A stretch of 64,000 nucleotides of DNA from Camillea tinctor (GCA_022578605.1 MU394118.1:1-64000), one strand, 5' to 3'. Positions 1 through 12,334 are shown, counted from the stretch's first letter. Notes: generated by a model from the sequence alone, not told the origin. Program-made: numbers and translations.

Positions 1-2805
1 TATTTAATTAAAAAGTGCTTAATAAAATTATTTTAAATTAAAATTATAAATTTACTTTAAAATTTTAAAAAAAAATGTAAAAAGCGCTTAAAGCATAATT
101 TTTAATAATAATAACTTATTACTTTTAAGTAAATAAACTATTTAAAAAAAAAGATTAAATAGTTAAAATAGCTATTAAATATTATTATTTTAAAAATTTA
201 AAAAGTAATTAAGTAAAATTACTATTTAAACTATAATAAAATTTAAATATAATATATTTAAAAGCAATTTAATTATTATTTATTAAAACTTAATAACATT
301 TTAATTAAAAACAATATAAAATTTTAACTATTTAAAAAAATATAATACTTAAAAAAACATTTATATAAAAATGTAAAATTAACAATAAACTTTATTACTA
401 TTAAAGTTAAGCAAATTTATAATTAAAAATACTATTTAATTAAATTTAATAAAAAAAATTAAGTTTATTTAAAATTATATTAAAAATATTATTTATTTAA
501 AAAATTAACTTAAAATTTTTTTTAATAACGCATAAGTTTATAAAAAATTAAAAAAAAAGTAAAACAATTAACATATAAATTAAAATTGCTTAAAACTATA
601 AAAATTTATTTAATAATTTTAATTGCTTAACTATTTAAAAAACTTAATAAAAAAATTTTTTTTATTAAATAGCACTACTTTTTAAACCGATTAAAAATAA
701 TTAAAAAAACTTTAAAAAAGCAAAAAAAATTTTTAAAATTAAAACTATTATAAAACATTGCGTAAATTAAAAATTTTTTAAATATTTAATAAAATAAAAA
801 AACTATAGTTATAAAAATAATTAATAAAAGTTAAAATAGTAATTAAAAAATGCTAAAAAACTAATAAAAAAATATTAAAAGTATTAATTAAAAAAAAAAA
901 CTTATATTACTATAAAAAAAAAGTATTTAAAGTAAAAAAAAGTTATAATTAACTTTTTAAAAAAAATTAAAACAAGAATTTACTAGTTAAAAATAAACAG
1001 CTATAAAAAAAACTATAAAAAAAGCTTAAAAAAGTTTAAAATAATGTTTAATAAAAACATTAAAGTTTTTTATTGTAATTAGCATTTAATGCAATTACTA
1101 TATATTAAAAAGTACATAACACTTTATATAAATAAAATAAAATAAAAACTAATATTAATACTAATAAATAAAAAAAAAAAATAATAATATTTAATGTGCA
1201 GCGCAGTTATACATTTAATATTGCACTTTTTTATTTTTTTACATATTTATAATACTACTTTATATTGCTATATTTTGCATTATTTTTAATAGTTTTAAAC
1301 TTTATTATAATAATTTTTTTAATAAAAGCTATTTTTTTTGCTTTAATATAAGTTTTAATAAAGTTAATTTTATTTATAAATAATTTATTAGTTTAAAAAG
1401 TTAATTTATTAAAATAATAACAATAATACATTTTTAAAAAGTTAAATAAACTATTATTTAAAAGTTAAAAATTATAAAAATAATAAATTAAAAAAATATA
1501 AGTAAATATTATAGTAAAAATAAATAAATATAAACTTTAATTAAAAAAAGTACGTTAATATACCTTTTTTATAATATATATAAAAAAAATTGCAAAATTA
1601 TAAAAATAAAATTAATTAATATAAAAATAAAAATAATTTATTAATATATAACTTTTATAACTATTTAATATTAAAAAGTAAACTTTTAATAAATTATAAA
1701 AAAAATAATTAATTTAAAGCAAAAAAACTTATTATAATTACTTTATAATTATTACATTAAATAATTATTTATTTTTAAAATATATAAAGTATTAATTTGT
1801 TATATTTTTAAATTTTTTAATAAACTATAAAGTTTAAAAATTTTTATTTTTAAAAATAATTTTAAAAGTTAATATTTAACTTATTGCATTAATATACTTA
1901 ATAAATAAAGTTTAAAAATAAAATTATAAACTTTTTATAAAAGCTTTATAAGTTTTAAAAGTTTTAAAAATTAAGCTATTAATTTTTAATAAAATAATTA
2001 ATAAAATTATTAAAATAAACTTTAAAATAAATTATAAATTATAATTAACTATTAAACTTTTTTTATTTATATTAAAAGTTAATTTAAGCTAAATTTTTTT
2101 ATATTTTTTTTTATATATTAAAATATTAATTTATAGCTTTAAAAATAAAAGTATTAAACTTAAATATTTTTATTTTATAGTTTATTTTAGTTTAAATAAC
2201 TAAATTTTATTATATAAAGCATTTAATTTAATTATAGCTTTTTTTTTTTAATATTTATTATTAAAAAAAAGTTATTGCGTAATTTTATAAATTATGTTAT
2301 AAAATAAAGTAAAACTTAAAAACTTTTAACGTAAAATTTAATAAATAAAACTTTTTTTTACTTATATGTTAATTTTATTTATATATAATAGTTTAATAAG
2401 TTTTATTATTTATAAAAATAATTAAAAAAAGTTATAAAAAATATTACGTTTTATAGCTGTAACTTTAAAAATAAGCGCTTGTATTTAATATTATAAATAG
2501 CACGTTTTAAATTAATATTTATATATAAAAATATTTTAAAATAATAAAAAATAAATAAAGTTTAGTAAAATTATTATAAAAAAATTAAAAAAAGTATAAT
2601 ATTTTATAAATAGTTAAAAATAAAGTTATTTATAACATTAATTTTACTATAATTTTTACGTAAAAACTTTTCGAAAAAATTACATAAAAAATTTTAATTT
2701 TAAATTTACATATTAGCTTTACTGCTTATAAATAGCATTAAAAGTAGATTTTATACGTATAAATAAAGTAGTTAATAATAAAGTAGTTTATATGTAATTT
2801 AGTGT
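1..2805. repeat. Extreme AT-rich block, probably RIP-degraded repeat
   Basis: Nearly every base is A or T. The rare G and C are mostly in GCT, AGC, ACT and AGT contexts, TA steps are very frequent, and no reading frame is usable. The composition changes abruptly near position 2805 to ordinary mixed sequence. This is the pattern expected where repeat-induced point mutation has turned C to T in CpA contexts on both strands of a transposon-derived repeat, as in the AT-rich isochores of many ascomycetes. No element ends or coding remnants can be recognised. A centromeric or other natural AT block is the alternative. Confidence 0.75.
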
Positions 2806-3921
2806 TTTTAATGTGGGGGTGTTTGCAAAGGTGTGGATAGATAGTAATTTTTTTCCAAAAAAAAATAAAAAAATAAAAGGTTTTACTTGAAAAGCCTCAT
2901 TTCTAAACCTTGCCACACCCCCTTCTCTCTCTTGTGGGAAAGAAAAGAGAAAAAGAGATGTATGTAATGTAATGTAATGTATGTACCGCCTAAGCAGAAT
3001 TTTCATATTTGCTACAGGTGATAGATATGGTAGTAATATGGTACATGGTATGTAGAGTAGGATAGAGTAGTATGATACGTAGAGTGTGTAGAGTAGTAGA
3101 TGTAGAGTATGGTTATCGCAACAGCAAGGGGGTATGTACGAAGGGACCGAGTGAGGTTTTACGTATTTACCAATCACCTATTTCACCCACTACACTTTGC
3201 TTTACTTTACCCAACCAACCAGCAAACCAATCATCCGCTGGTAGAGTAGGTAGGTAGGTAATAGCAAGTCCTCCTCTCCTGCCCCTTAGCCTTATTCCCT
3301 CTATCTCCTCACCCTTCCCTCTACCTCCCTCTCCCTATCCCCCCTCCCCCCCTTCTATCTCCTCCCAGTTCACCCAGTCAGAATACCAAGCAACCCCTTA
3401 AATCCCGACCCCCATTCAACCCAAGTCAAGTCAAGCCAAGCCCACTCCAGTGCATCCATCATCCATCCCTAAGCACCTGAGTGTAATTCTCTTTATTCCC
3501 CCCCTTTCCCATTTGCGCCTCCCCCTTTCTTCGCAGATTTATTTCATCCCCCCCCCTTATAATGAAACGCCGGTTTTTGGTTCTCATGCAATTAAAAAAA
3601 AAACGAAACGTGAAAAAAACAGAAACAAAAATGCTGGGTAGTTGTAAAGAAAAAAAAAAAGAAAAAGAAAAAAAAAAATGAGGACGACTTATTACCAAAT
3701 CCCCCCCCTTTTTTTCCCTTCTTCTTCTCTAAGTCGTAGTCGTGATGAGAAAAAAGATTTATCATGGATTATCTGTCGATCGGTAAGGAGGTCCCAAATT
3801 CACCTTTCACCCTACACCAACCTTCTCAATCCAACCTATTTGATTATTGAATTTTTATTTTTTTCATCGCTAGCAAGCCAACTCGCTGTCCTATCCTGTC
3901 CCCCATCCCCATCACATCACA
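2806..3921. other. Intergenic stretch next to the AT block
   Basis: No gene is visible. It holds short repeats of TGTAATG near 2962-2985, TAGAGTAG-like repeats near 3050-3110 and a long C/T-rich stretch from about 3270 to 3560, followed by A-runs near 3595-3680. The part next to 3921 is probably the 3' untranslated region of the minus-strand gene that ends there. Confidence 0.6.
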
Positions 3922-5770
3922 TCACAGGAAAATACCGACCCATGCCGTTTTGGAGCTGACCTCCGACTCGCACTCATCGACGGCGCAGAGCATCTTGTTC
4001 TTGGTACCTTTAGGATCCTGCCGGAAACCCACCTGTACCGGGTTTCTGGCCATGGGTTTGCGATTATCAAAGCACTTCTTGCAGTAGACCTAGATAGATG
4101 AAAATCTAAATAAGTATGCCGCTAGGTAGAAGGACCAAAAAAAAAGGAGGGTTTGTATAACTCACGTGTCCGCAGGCCTTGACGGCCCAAAAGTGATGTT
4201 CGGCCTTGTCCTTCTTGGTACGCGGTTTCCGGGCGGGGGCCGCGGCGACATCGTCGTCGTCGCCGTCGGGATCATAGGCCAGTTCCTGCTCGCAGCTAGG
4301 GCAGATAGCCACCACGTCATCGCCCGTATCTCTAGTAAAGCCCTCTTTAGCGTTCTTTGGGGGTTCGTGAGCGGGTTTAGCCGCACCACCAGCTCGTTGG
4401 GGAGGGCCAAAGGGGACGGCAAGATAATCGAGATGCACAGGTATATTACCGTGTGCGGGTGGCGGAGGGGGTAGATTACGATGACCCAGCATTATCAGGT
4501 CGTCGTCGAGATCCCTCTCCGCCAGCGCTCTCGGGTTTTGCTGACCAAACATTTGGAATAAAGGTAGATGCGGCATTTGGGTCAAAAAGCGATGGAGATG
4601 TTGTATTGGAATATTTCCGAAGGGATCTTGTCTAGGATTGCCGCCAAACCTGGCGTTTCTAGCGCCTCGTCCAGCATTGATGTTAGGGCCATTATTGTTG
4701 TTGTGATTATTATTGTTGTTGTTGTTGTTGTTGTTCACGTTGATATTATTATGGTCCCGTCTAGGGGGTGGCACCTCGGCAGGTTCTTCGTCGGAGTCGG
4801 ATACGAGGTTAATGACCGGAGGATCCCCAATATAGCTGCCGTCACTCCGGGCCAAGCGGGGAGGAGAGTTCCGTTGCTGCGAGCGGCGCCTGCGTGGATT
4901 CACACCGGGCCTCGGTGCTCGCATGTTCTGCTGTCGTGGTGAGCTTTCAGCATCTTCACCTGTTAGGTCGATGACAGTTGGCTGCGGCGGCTGCTGCGGT
5001 TGTCCATTCTGACGGCGGTTCCGGCCATTTCCGGGCGCCCCCATCTCCATACGCACGAGCTCGTCTCTTTCGTGGGGGCGGTGTTGGGCAGGGTCCATCA
5101 TGAGGTGGAGGGCACGGAAAGGACCGTTGTTGTTGTCGAGACCAAGGGCGTCCCAAATCCCACGTACGTTGTGGTACCTATCCACCTCAGGGGAATCCGG
5201 ATCCCCCAAGTCCTGGTCACCTTCGTCGTCGAAGTCACCGACAAACAACTCGTCGTCGTCGTCAAAATCGTCTAGGTCGAAATTATCATCCGGCATATGG
5301 AACGAGAGATGGCTATGGGCAGGTGAGCTAAGGTCGGTGAGTTCCTCGTCGTCCTCGTCGCGATGTGACTCGAAGTACCGGTCTTGTGGAAATAGGTCGA
5401 GAAGCACTTGTTCAATTGAGGAGTCGTCGTCGTAGGGGTAGTCGTCGATATCCTCGTCTTCGTCTTCGTTTTGGTCCTCGCCGTCGTCTATGATAGAAGA
5501 CTCGCCTGCGGTAGAAGACGACAAGGAAGTGCTGAGTAGGGAGCCGGAATGGTGGCTTGAGGGATGATTGTGCTGATTATAATAATTACGATGGTTGTAG
5601 TCGAGGGGAGAATTAGGATGCAAGATTCGATGAGGATGCTGATGCTGCTGGTGATAGGGAGAATCCGAGTCGGAAAGAGATTCGGAACCGGTGTCTAGGC
5701 TGTGGTTGGAGTCGTGAACGGGGGAAGAGGACAAAGGCTCGAGAGATTCCGAGTCAGGAATTTCAGCCAT
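3922..5770 (-). CDS. Acidic RING-like protein with two SUMO-interacting motifs (STUbL-like candidate)
   Basis: Two exons, 5770-4166 and 4089-3922, give 590 residues; the intron 4090-4165 has GTGAGT and TAG ends. The start is the ATG at 5770, since the frame upstream offers only TTG. The first 200 residues are very acidic with Ser/Asp/Glu runs. Two hydrophobic cores followed by acidic residues, VIDLT (266-270) and VINLV (319-323), look like classic SUMO-interacting motifs. A poly-Asn tract follows. The C-terminus carries a zinc-finger pattern: C490, C493, C533, H535, C538, C541, C570, C575, resembling a C3HC4 RING but with a C-x4-C last pair; the intron falls inside it. The combination resembles SUMO-targeted ubiquitin ligases such as Slx8/Rfp, so a nuclear role on SUMO-modified proteins is inferred, not shown. 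Fungal relatives are often named only 'cell cycle control protein'. Confidence 0.8.
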
Positions 5771-7419
5771 AATCAAGTAATAAAAGTAATAAAAAAAAGA
5801 TTATATCTGCTGAGGTCAGGCTTTCCCTCTAGTATGTGTGTGTATGTATGTATGCATGTGTATGTGTATGTGTATGTGCGACTTTGGGCTTGGTCAGAAC
5901 CTTCTCTTCTTTTCTTCTTTTCTTTTCCTTTCTTCTCCTTTTCTCTCTTCTATTTTCACTTTCCTTCTACTACTTACTCTTCCTCCTCATTCACATCTTC
6001 GAAGGTTCGACCAGGTAAGCCGAGTGGAGAGGGAGGAAGGCAGAGAGAGACACACAGAGACACAGAGAAGAGGTGAGGTTTCTTGTGACTTACTGGATGG
6101 GCTCTTCTTCTCAAGAAGATAATAATAAAAAAGAGAAAGAAAAAAGAGAGAGAGAGAGAAGACCTCGGTTTAGATGGTTATAGAGTATGGCCAATTTTGA
6201 CCAACATTTCCTTATTAGGCGCCACCAGCGACTTTGTAGTTCGGAAGAGTCAATATGCGACAAATGGTGGTAGTGGTGGCGGTCTTCGGTCTTAGTGGTG
6301 TGTGGTGTTGGTGATCGTAGTGGCGGTTGAATTATATGGGGAATGGGTAGAGAATCAAAAAGATCAGGTTATTTCGCTTAGTTCGGTTACTTGTTGTTGT
6401 TCTTGTTGTTGTTGTCGTTGTTTGTATGTCGCGTTACGAAATTTCAATTCTGTCTTTTTTTTGGTTTGGTTTAGTTTGTTTTGTTTTTCCGCCTTCTCTC
6501 GTTTGTATTGTCTGTGTGTATTTCTTTTCTTTTTTTCTTCTTTGGTGTTGCGATGGTGATGTAGGAGAGAGAGTGAGAGTGAGAGAGAAAGTGTGTGTCA
6601 GGTTATGTCTTGCGGCGAAAGGTCATCAAATTAGATCAAGGGAAACCCTCTCCCCCAGCAACTCGGTAACTGCATGTAATTAGTACATGCTTGTACAGGT
6701 ACAATACGTCAGTAGACTGCTTTTGCATAATACCTACCCGCCTTTAGAAAGTTTAGAAAGGAAAAAAAAAAAAAAGAGAGCTCCGACCTAACCAAAGTCT
6801 AATTACTCTGCGGGGTCATTCTACCATCATAATGCCTATTGTGAATTAAATACTAGTATCCAGCTAGCGCATTTACTAAAATCAACCTTCGAGAGGAGAA
6901 CCTACCTACTAGTGTCCCTATTGCATTGTATGTACCTAATGCACATACCAAACTGTAACCCACTTTGTGACATGCATTAGGTACATAAGCCCATCATCAA
7001 ATCAAAGCTCTGCTAAAACACACCATCATGTCAGCCAAAGCACAAATCAACGCTCTCTAAAAAGAGAAACTTTTCTTTTTTTTCCCCCTTGCGAATGAGT
7101 CTCCATAGTCATAAGGTATCACATTTGTCCCGTAGTGCTTTTATTTGGCTTTGCTTTGCTTAAAAACAGTATAATAGCTTTGCAGTGTAGGTCAGTCATT
7201 TAGTGTACATCGATTGGTTCGTGACTCCTTTAGCAGCCCATCTCATCCCCCCCTTTTTCAACCTCACTTCTTTTAGAAACCCCTAGCTCAACTAAGCTAG
7301 GTATCCCCATGCCCCATTAACGGATTCCTTGAGCCGAATCACAGGTTCTCTATTGTTGCAATGTTCAGCGCCCCACCCTTTGCCCATTATCATCCAAGTC
7401 TTCTCTCCCCCAAATACTC
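5771..7419. other. Intergenic region and leader of the RING-like gene
   Basis: No gene is visible. A GT/GTAT microsatellite lies at about 5830-5878 and C/T-rich tracts follow at 5900-6000, close upstream of the minus-strand gene that starts at 5770, so this is likely its promoter and leader. G/T-rich sequence continues to about 6600. The part near 7300-7419 is probably the 3' untranslated region of the minus-strand Prp19 gene. Confidence 0.55.
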
Positions 7420-9074
7420 TCACGCTTCTTCCTTAGCAGCAAATACGCTGACCACTCCCTCGCCATTCACTGCCACGAGCTTCGTTGCGTTCGTCGCCCA
7501 CTTGACGTCCACTGCGCTAACAGCTGCTCTCAACGGCTCGCTCCACGACTTGGAGCTCTTGCTGTACTGCTGCACCGTCACTCCCGAGGGTCCAGCCGTA
7601 GCGAGGAACTGCTGTGAATAATCCCATGCCAGGCTCTGCACCACGCTACCGACGTCCAGAACCTTGGCCTGTGCCGCCTCACCCTCTTTACGTAGGTCAA
7701 AGATAGTCACCGTCGTCTGTCCCTTAGCCGTCGCGGCAAACCAGAATCCATTCTCTGAAAACGCAATGCTTTGTACTGGCGCGCCTAGGGTAAACGCAGC
7801 TGCTTCCTCGCCCGTCTTGGTCATGAACAGCTTGATCTCGCCCGAGCTTGTGCCCGCCGCGAATAGGTGCCCATCTGGGTGGAATGCACAAGCAGTCAAA
7901 GCTATATATGTATATGATTAGAACTTCGTAGTCAACTTTCGGGGGGGAAGCACAAATGGCTTACCTGAGTCAGTGTAGACGCGCGTAGCACGCTGCAGGT
8001 TGGCCAGGTCGTAGAACACAAAGCTCTTGTCGGAACCAACCGACGCTAATATCTCCTTGCCCGGGTGGATAGAGAGGGCAGTGACTGGCCCAGCATGGTC
8101 TGAGAAGGACGCGATTTCGTTACCGTTCTCGAATACCTTAACCGAGCCCTTGGCGGTCGAAAATATAACCTTGGAACCTTCCCATATCGAGGCGGTCAGG
8201 GGTTCGTCGACCTTCAGAGAGCGCTCCAGCTTGTCCGCCTCGATCGAGTAGATGGCCACGTCTCCCTGTAAACCACCAATGGCAGCATAGCCCTCCTCGA
8301 CGGTAAGGGTAGTTGTCTGGGGTACGGGAAGTGAATTCGAGGCCTCGACAGTGAAAGCTGCCACTTCTTCGGCCGTAACCCATCCTTCGGGGACAGGTCG
8401 CTTCTTCCGGCTCTTGGACAGCCTATATAATAGATCAATTAGTACCATGTCTAGCCTAGCTATGTCATCAGCAGCCATATTCCCGCGACGTACTTAGCTT
8501 GTGTTTCGTCCACCTTAGCGGCCAGTTCTTCGGGCAAGGCCTCGGCATCTACAGCCATAGCGTCGCCATTGCTCGGGCCACCTGCCGAGACAGTCACCTT
8601 GGATAGAGCGTCTCTAGCCTCGTCGCGCTCTTTGGTCAGTCTCGCAATGACTCGGACAGCAGCATCGTGCTGGTAAAGGGCGGTGGCAAGTTCTTCGCGC
8701 GTGCGAGACAGCTGCTCTTTGAGGTTATACGTCTCTAGCGCGATAGCATCCCACTCGTTCTGGAAGGTGGAGAGCAGGGCGGGGATGGAGGTGAGGGTAG
8801 GCGGTCGCGGTCGAACCACACGAGTGGACTTGATGAGGAGGAGGTCGTCGAGGGTCAGGTCCTGGCCGGTGACGGGGTCCTTTCCATTCTCTTCAATGTA
8901 TTTCTCGATCAACCGCTTCTCGAAAACAGCACCCGATATCTTGGAAACCACGGGCTCTTGAGGAGCTTCGCCGGAGACTGCATTGCAGGTTAGAATAATA
9001 ATAATAACAATAAAAATAAAAATAAAATACTAGAGAAATGCTTGAAGAAGAAGCTACTCACTTGCGCACAACAT
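7420..9074 (-). CDS. prp19: Pre-mRNA-processing factor 19, U-box E3 ubiquitin ligase
   Basis: Four exons, 9074-9062, 8977-8494, 8422-7965 and 7901-7420, give 478 residues, about the usual fungal length. The first exon is only 13 bases (codes MLCA plus one base) and is needed for the family's conserved start MLCAISGEAPQEPVVS. Residues 1-70 form the U-box (FEKRLIEKYI, then KDPVTGQDL), followed by the Prp19 coiled-coil segment (NEWDAIALETYNLKEQL) and C-terminal WD40 repeats (for example SIHPGKEILASVGSDKSFVFYD and TACAFHPDGHLFAAGT). The protein is the core of the NineTeen complex, which stabilises U5/U6 in the activated spliceosome and also acts in DNA damage response. All introns are 63-84 bases with GT-AG ends. 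The OHCU decarboxylase gene is transcribed divergently 914 bases away. Confidence 0.96.
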
Positions 9075-9988
9075 TATGAAGAAGAAATAAAAGCTTCGAA
9101 TTGGATGTTGTAGCTGTTTCTCCTAGCGCATGTATGGTACGGTCCCTGTTAAGAGGGAGGTCGAAGACAAAAAATTAAATAAAATAAAAAAAAGAAATCA
9201 ATACAATATTTTTTTTATCGGAGCCAAGGTAACCTTATTGGAGTAACAGAGGTTCAGAAGCTTAAGAACCATCGCAATCGCGCCGCGTCCACTTGAAAGG
9301 TGGGTCCTTGTTCAACCATGAGCTCTCATCCAGCCCCAAGCCCCAGCCTCAATCCATTAGCCTTCGCTACAAATAATAATCCGATCCCGAGTCTTAGGTA
9401 ACCCTCCAGTTACAGCTCCTTCCATACCAGACATAGTAGCACAGATAGTCACGTACTAGTAGGTCGATAGTACTAGTACTACCACTAAAGGCAAGTATAA
9501 GTTGTTTCTAAGGATCCACTCATGATAAGGTTATGTGGTGCATGCATACAACACATAGGAGTACTTAGGAGTACTATGTACTATGCTGTAACCCCTCTAA
9601 TGGATAATGTATGGGATCTGTAGTGACACCTAGGTACTCCGTATGCCCTCTAGCTTCATGTAACCCAACCACTTACACATCAACCATACACTTTATGAGA
9701 TCTAATTATTTTTACTATCAGTATGAACCCTTACATGATACTAGTATGAAATAGAATACGAAGCTAGAACTTATAAGACTTAATATTTTTGTTTTTCCAT
9801 TTTCAATTGATATCTCAACACCACAGGTTACGATAACATCAACCGACTATCACGTCCCTTTAGTGTAGTACGGTACATCCTGGGAATATATCTACCTTCA
9901 ACTTACACCAGGCCAGACATCAACATCTAGATCATAATCCCCCTTTTCATACCTTCAGTACCTCCTACCCGGATTCTCTCCCTCAACC
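9075..9988. promoter_or_regulatory. Shared divergent promoter region
   Basis: 914 bases separate the divergent starts of prp19 (minus) and the OHCU decarboxylase gene (plus). No open frame of note is present. The right end, 9900-9988, is C/T-rich with short CCTCC and ACC runs, as often seen just before fungal starts. No specific binding site was identified. Confidence 0.5.
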
Positions 9989-10704
9989 ATGGCATCATTA
10001 TCATTACCCCCCAGCTTACCACCCATCTCCTCCCTCCCCACCGCCAGCACAGAAACCATCACCTCCGCCCTAGACACCCTCTTCGAGCCCTCCCCCGACA
10101 TCCACGCCCTCGCTCTCCCCTACATCCAGCAAGGCTCCAACCCCAACCCCTTCCCCTCCTACGCCTCCCTCATCCAGCACATCGGCGCGCAGCTCCTGCA
10201 GCTCTGCTCCAGCAGCGACAAAGCAGCACTGCACCGCATCCTGGGCTCGCACCCGCGCCTCGGGGCCCAGAAAGTCGACAGCGCGCAGAGCCGCGCCGAG
10301 CAGGCCCAGCTGAACAGCGACGACGCGGACACGCGGGCAAAGCTGCAGGCCCTGAACGACGAGTACGAGGCCCGCTTCCCGGGCCTGCGCTACGTCGTGT
10401 TCGTGAACGGCCGGAGCCGCCCTGCGGTCATGGAGAACATGCGGTATCGCATCAATCGCGGGGACTTTGCGGCGGAGGAGAGGGAGGGTGTACAGGTTAG
10501 TCTGGGCCCGAGAACAGCCACCCAAACCCCTATGTCTCTTTTTTTTCCCTTTTCTTTTCTTTTTATTGTTATCGTTTGTTATTATGTATTCGGTAGGTGT
10601 GTTTTTGATGAGTGGAGTGAGTGAGCTAATCGGGGGGTCCCGCTTGGGTCGTTTAGGCAATGGTGGATATTGCCTTGGATCGCGCCAAGAAGTTGGGAGG
10701 ATGA
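9989..10704 (+). CDS. 2-oxo-4-hydroxy-4-carboxy-5-ureidoimidazoline (OHCU) decarboxylase
   Basis: Two exons, 9989-10495 and 10657-10704, give 184 residues. The 161-base intron starts GTTAGT and ends TTTAG; without it the frame runs into unrelated sequence, while the second exon supplies the family's closing helix AMVDIALDRAKKLGG. The protein decarboxylates OHCU to S-allantoin, the last step of uric acid breakdown after uricase. Supporting motifs are LGSHPRLG with the catalytic His at residue 88, then LQALNDEYEARFPGLRYVVF with the conserved Glu and a Phe-Val-Asn-Gly segment, and the N-terminal LDTLFEPSPDI. No peroxisomal targeting tripeptide is seen at the C-terminus, so cytosolic location is likely. 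No other purine-breakdown gene is nearby. Confidence 0.9.
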
Positions 10705-11317
10705 AAACTTGCCTAGAGACGGAAAAGGGGGGTAAGAGAGGTGACATGGTATGGTTATTCGAGGTTAGGGGTTTTGCTACTTTTGAAATTCGAGAGGGAT
10801 ACCGAGATGTTATTGATGGTGTACTTCACTGTCCTATCACGGCGTGCTTAATGCCTGCAGGAGGCGTGCGTAGATACCGGGTGGTCAAACCACAGACAAA
10901 CACCTCTAATAGAGAAAATCTAGGGATGATTACTATGTGTAGATAGACACGCACATGTGAATCTTCTCGTACATCTCAAGGATAAAAGCTCATATCCGGA
11001 AACGTATAACCTGTATAAGTAGTCAATACATAAGGTCCACATAGGTAAGTCACTCTATCTCCGTATAAGAGCTTATGTTAGATTAAGTCAGATGGATTAT
11101 ACGAATACACGGGGGAAATGCTCTCCTGTTTATGGCCTAATAAGTAGGCAGATTATCACACCATCACCAGCCCTGGACTTTAAATCATGAGTTCATCTAC
11201 TTCGTCCTTCCCCCCCTATCTTCTATACCGCCCCAACACATATACCTATATGCTCTTCCGTTCATAAAAAATCACCCTAGATGCTAACGTATCCCGATTT
11301 GCTCCGTTCGGCCCAAA
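10705..11317. other. Intergenic region between convergent genes
   Basis: The OHCU decarboxylase gene (plus) and the next gene (minus) converge here. No coding sequence or structured element was seen; it should hold both 3' untranslated regions. Confidence 0.5.
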
Positions 11318-12334
11318 CTAATCCCCCCACCGTATCCCATCCAACTCATCCAAATACCCATCGTAGTCCGCCGATTTGCTCTCTCCGGCCCCAGCCCCCG
11401 GCCCGAACAGCACCCCGAAATCCGCATACACGTCGTCCCCCGTGCCGTCCTCGTCCTCATCAGACAAATCCGCGTACCGCACCGCCGAGCCCGGAAACGA
11501 GATCTCACTCTCTTCCTCCGCGGGGGAGACTTCCATCCTCTGCGGCGGCGATGACGGTGACGGTGACGGTACCATTGCCGGCGGCGGGGGTTTTGGCGTC
11601 ATCTGCTCCTCCCGTGCCTCCGTCTCCAATCCCATTCCCACCCCCTGATTAATCCCCATCCCCAACCTGCCCCTCCGCCCTCGCACCACACGATTCAAAA
11701 TCGCCGCCTTCCGCAACGCCCCGCCTCCCACCCGGCCCCTCCGCCCCGCCATCACCCTCAGGAATAGCAGCAGCCGCCCCCGCGCCGCGCTGATGCTCTC
11801 GCGCACGCGGATGTGCGTCGCGGGCGAGGAGAACGGCCGCGACAGCCGGCTCGTCACGAGGCTTAGGCGCAGGCGCCGCTTCTTGATGGGGAGGGTGTGG
11901 GTCCCGGGCCCGTCGACGTCGTGGGCCGGGCGGGGGCGCTTTCTAGGGGTAGGGGGGGAGGAAGAAGGGGGGACAGGGCACGAGGGAGAGGGTGGAGGAG
12001 GGGGGTGGTGGTGGTGGCTTGCTGGTGGGTGTGCGGGACAGGGCGAGGGGGGGAGGGCTGGGGAGTCTGGCTTGGATTTCCGCCGGAGGGGCTTGGGTCT
12101 GGGGCCGGGGGGCCGGGGGATAGCACCCGGGGTTGAGGGCGGGCTGCCGCAGCGGCAGGCACTGCTGCTTTCCTGTGCCGGGCCAAGCGGGCGTGGTAGG
12201 ATATCGGGGTAGGGGCTGATGGTCTGGAAGTGGCAGGCTTTGCCGTCTACCTGGGCGCTGTCGTCTATGAGGTGCACTTGGAGTGACCACGGCTCCTGGG
12301 AAAGCGGACGGGCAGTATCGAGTCTGACTACCAT
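11318..12334 (-). CDS. Unrecognised Pro/Arg-rich protein with a conserved-looking core
   Basis: A single exon of 338 residues from the ATG at 12334; an upstream in-frame ATG at 12385 would add 17 residues encoded by A-rich leader-like sequence, so it was not chosen. The N-terminus (VVRLDTARPLSQEPWSLQVHL) looks folded, the middle is Pro/Ser/His-rich and disordered with basic patches (RKRPRP, KKRRLRLS), then a helix-rich core follows (RLLLFLRVMAG and LRKAAILNRVVRGRRGRLG), and the C-terminus is acidic with DLSDEDEDG. Basic patches suggest a nuclear protein. The core has the look of a family found only in filamentous ascomycetes, but no function can be assigned. The high GC of the region opens long antisense frames that were disregarded. 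Confidence 0.7.
   Translation of the reverse strand: MVVRLDTARPLSQEPWSLQVHLIDDSAQVDGKACHFQTISPYPDILPRPLGPAQESSSACRCGSPPSTPGAIPRPPGPRPKPLRRKSKPDSPALPPSPCPAHPPASHHHHPPPPPSPSCPVPPSSSPPTPRKRPRPAHDVDGPGTHTLPIKKRRLRLSLVTSRLSRPFSSPATHIRVRESISAARGRLLLFLRVMAGRRGRVGGGALRKAAILNRVVRGRRGRLGMGINQGVGMGLETEAREEQMTPKPPPPAMVPSPSPSSPPQRMEVSPAEEESEISFPGSAVRYADLSDEDEDGTGDDVYADFGVLFGPGAGAGESKSADYDGYLDELDGIRWGD

Noticed and set aside
10070..10747. 225-codon minus-strand frame over the OHCU decarboxylase
   Set aside because: It is antisense to a well-supported gene; its Val/Gly/Glu-rich composition is what GC-rich third codon positions produce on the opposite strand.
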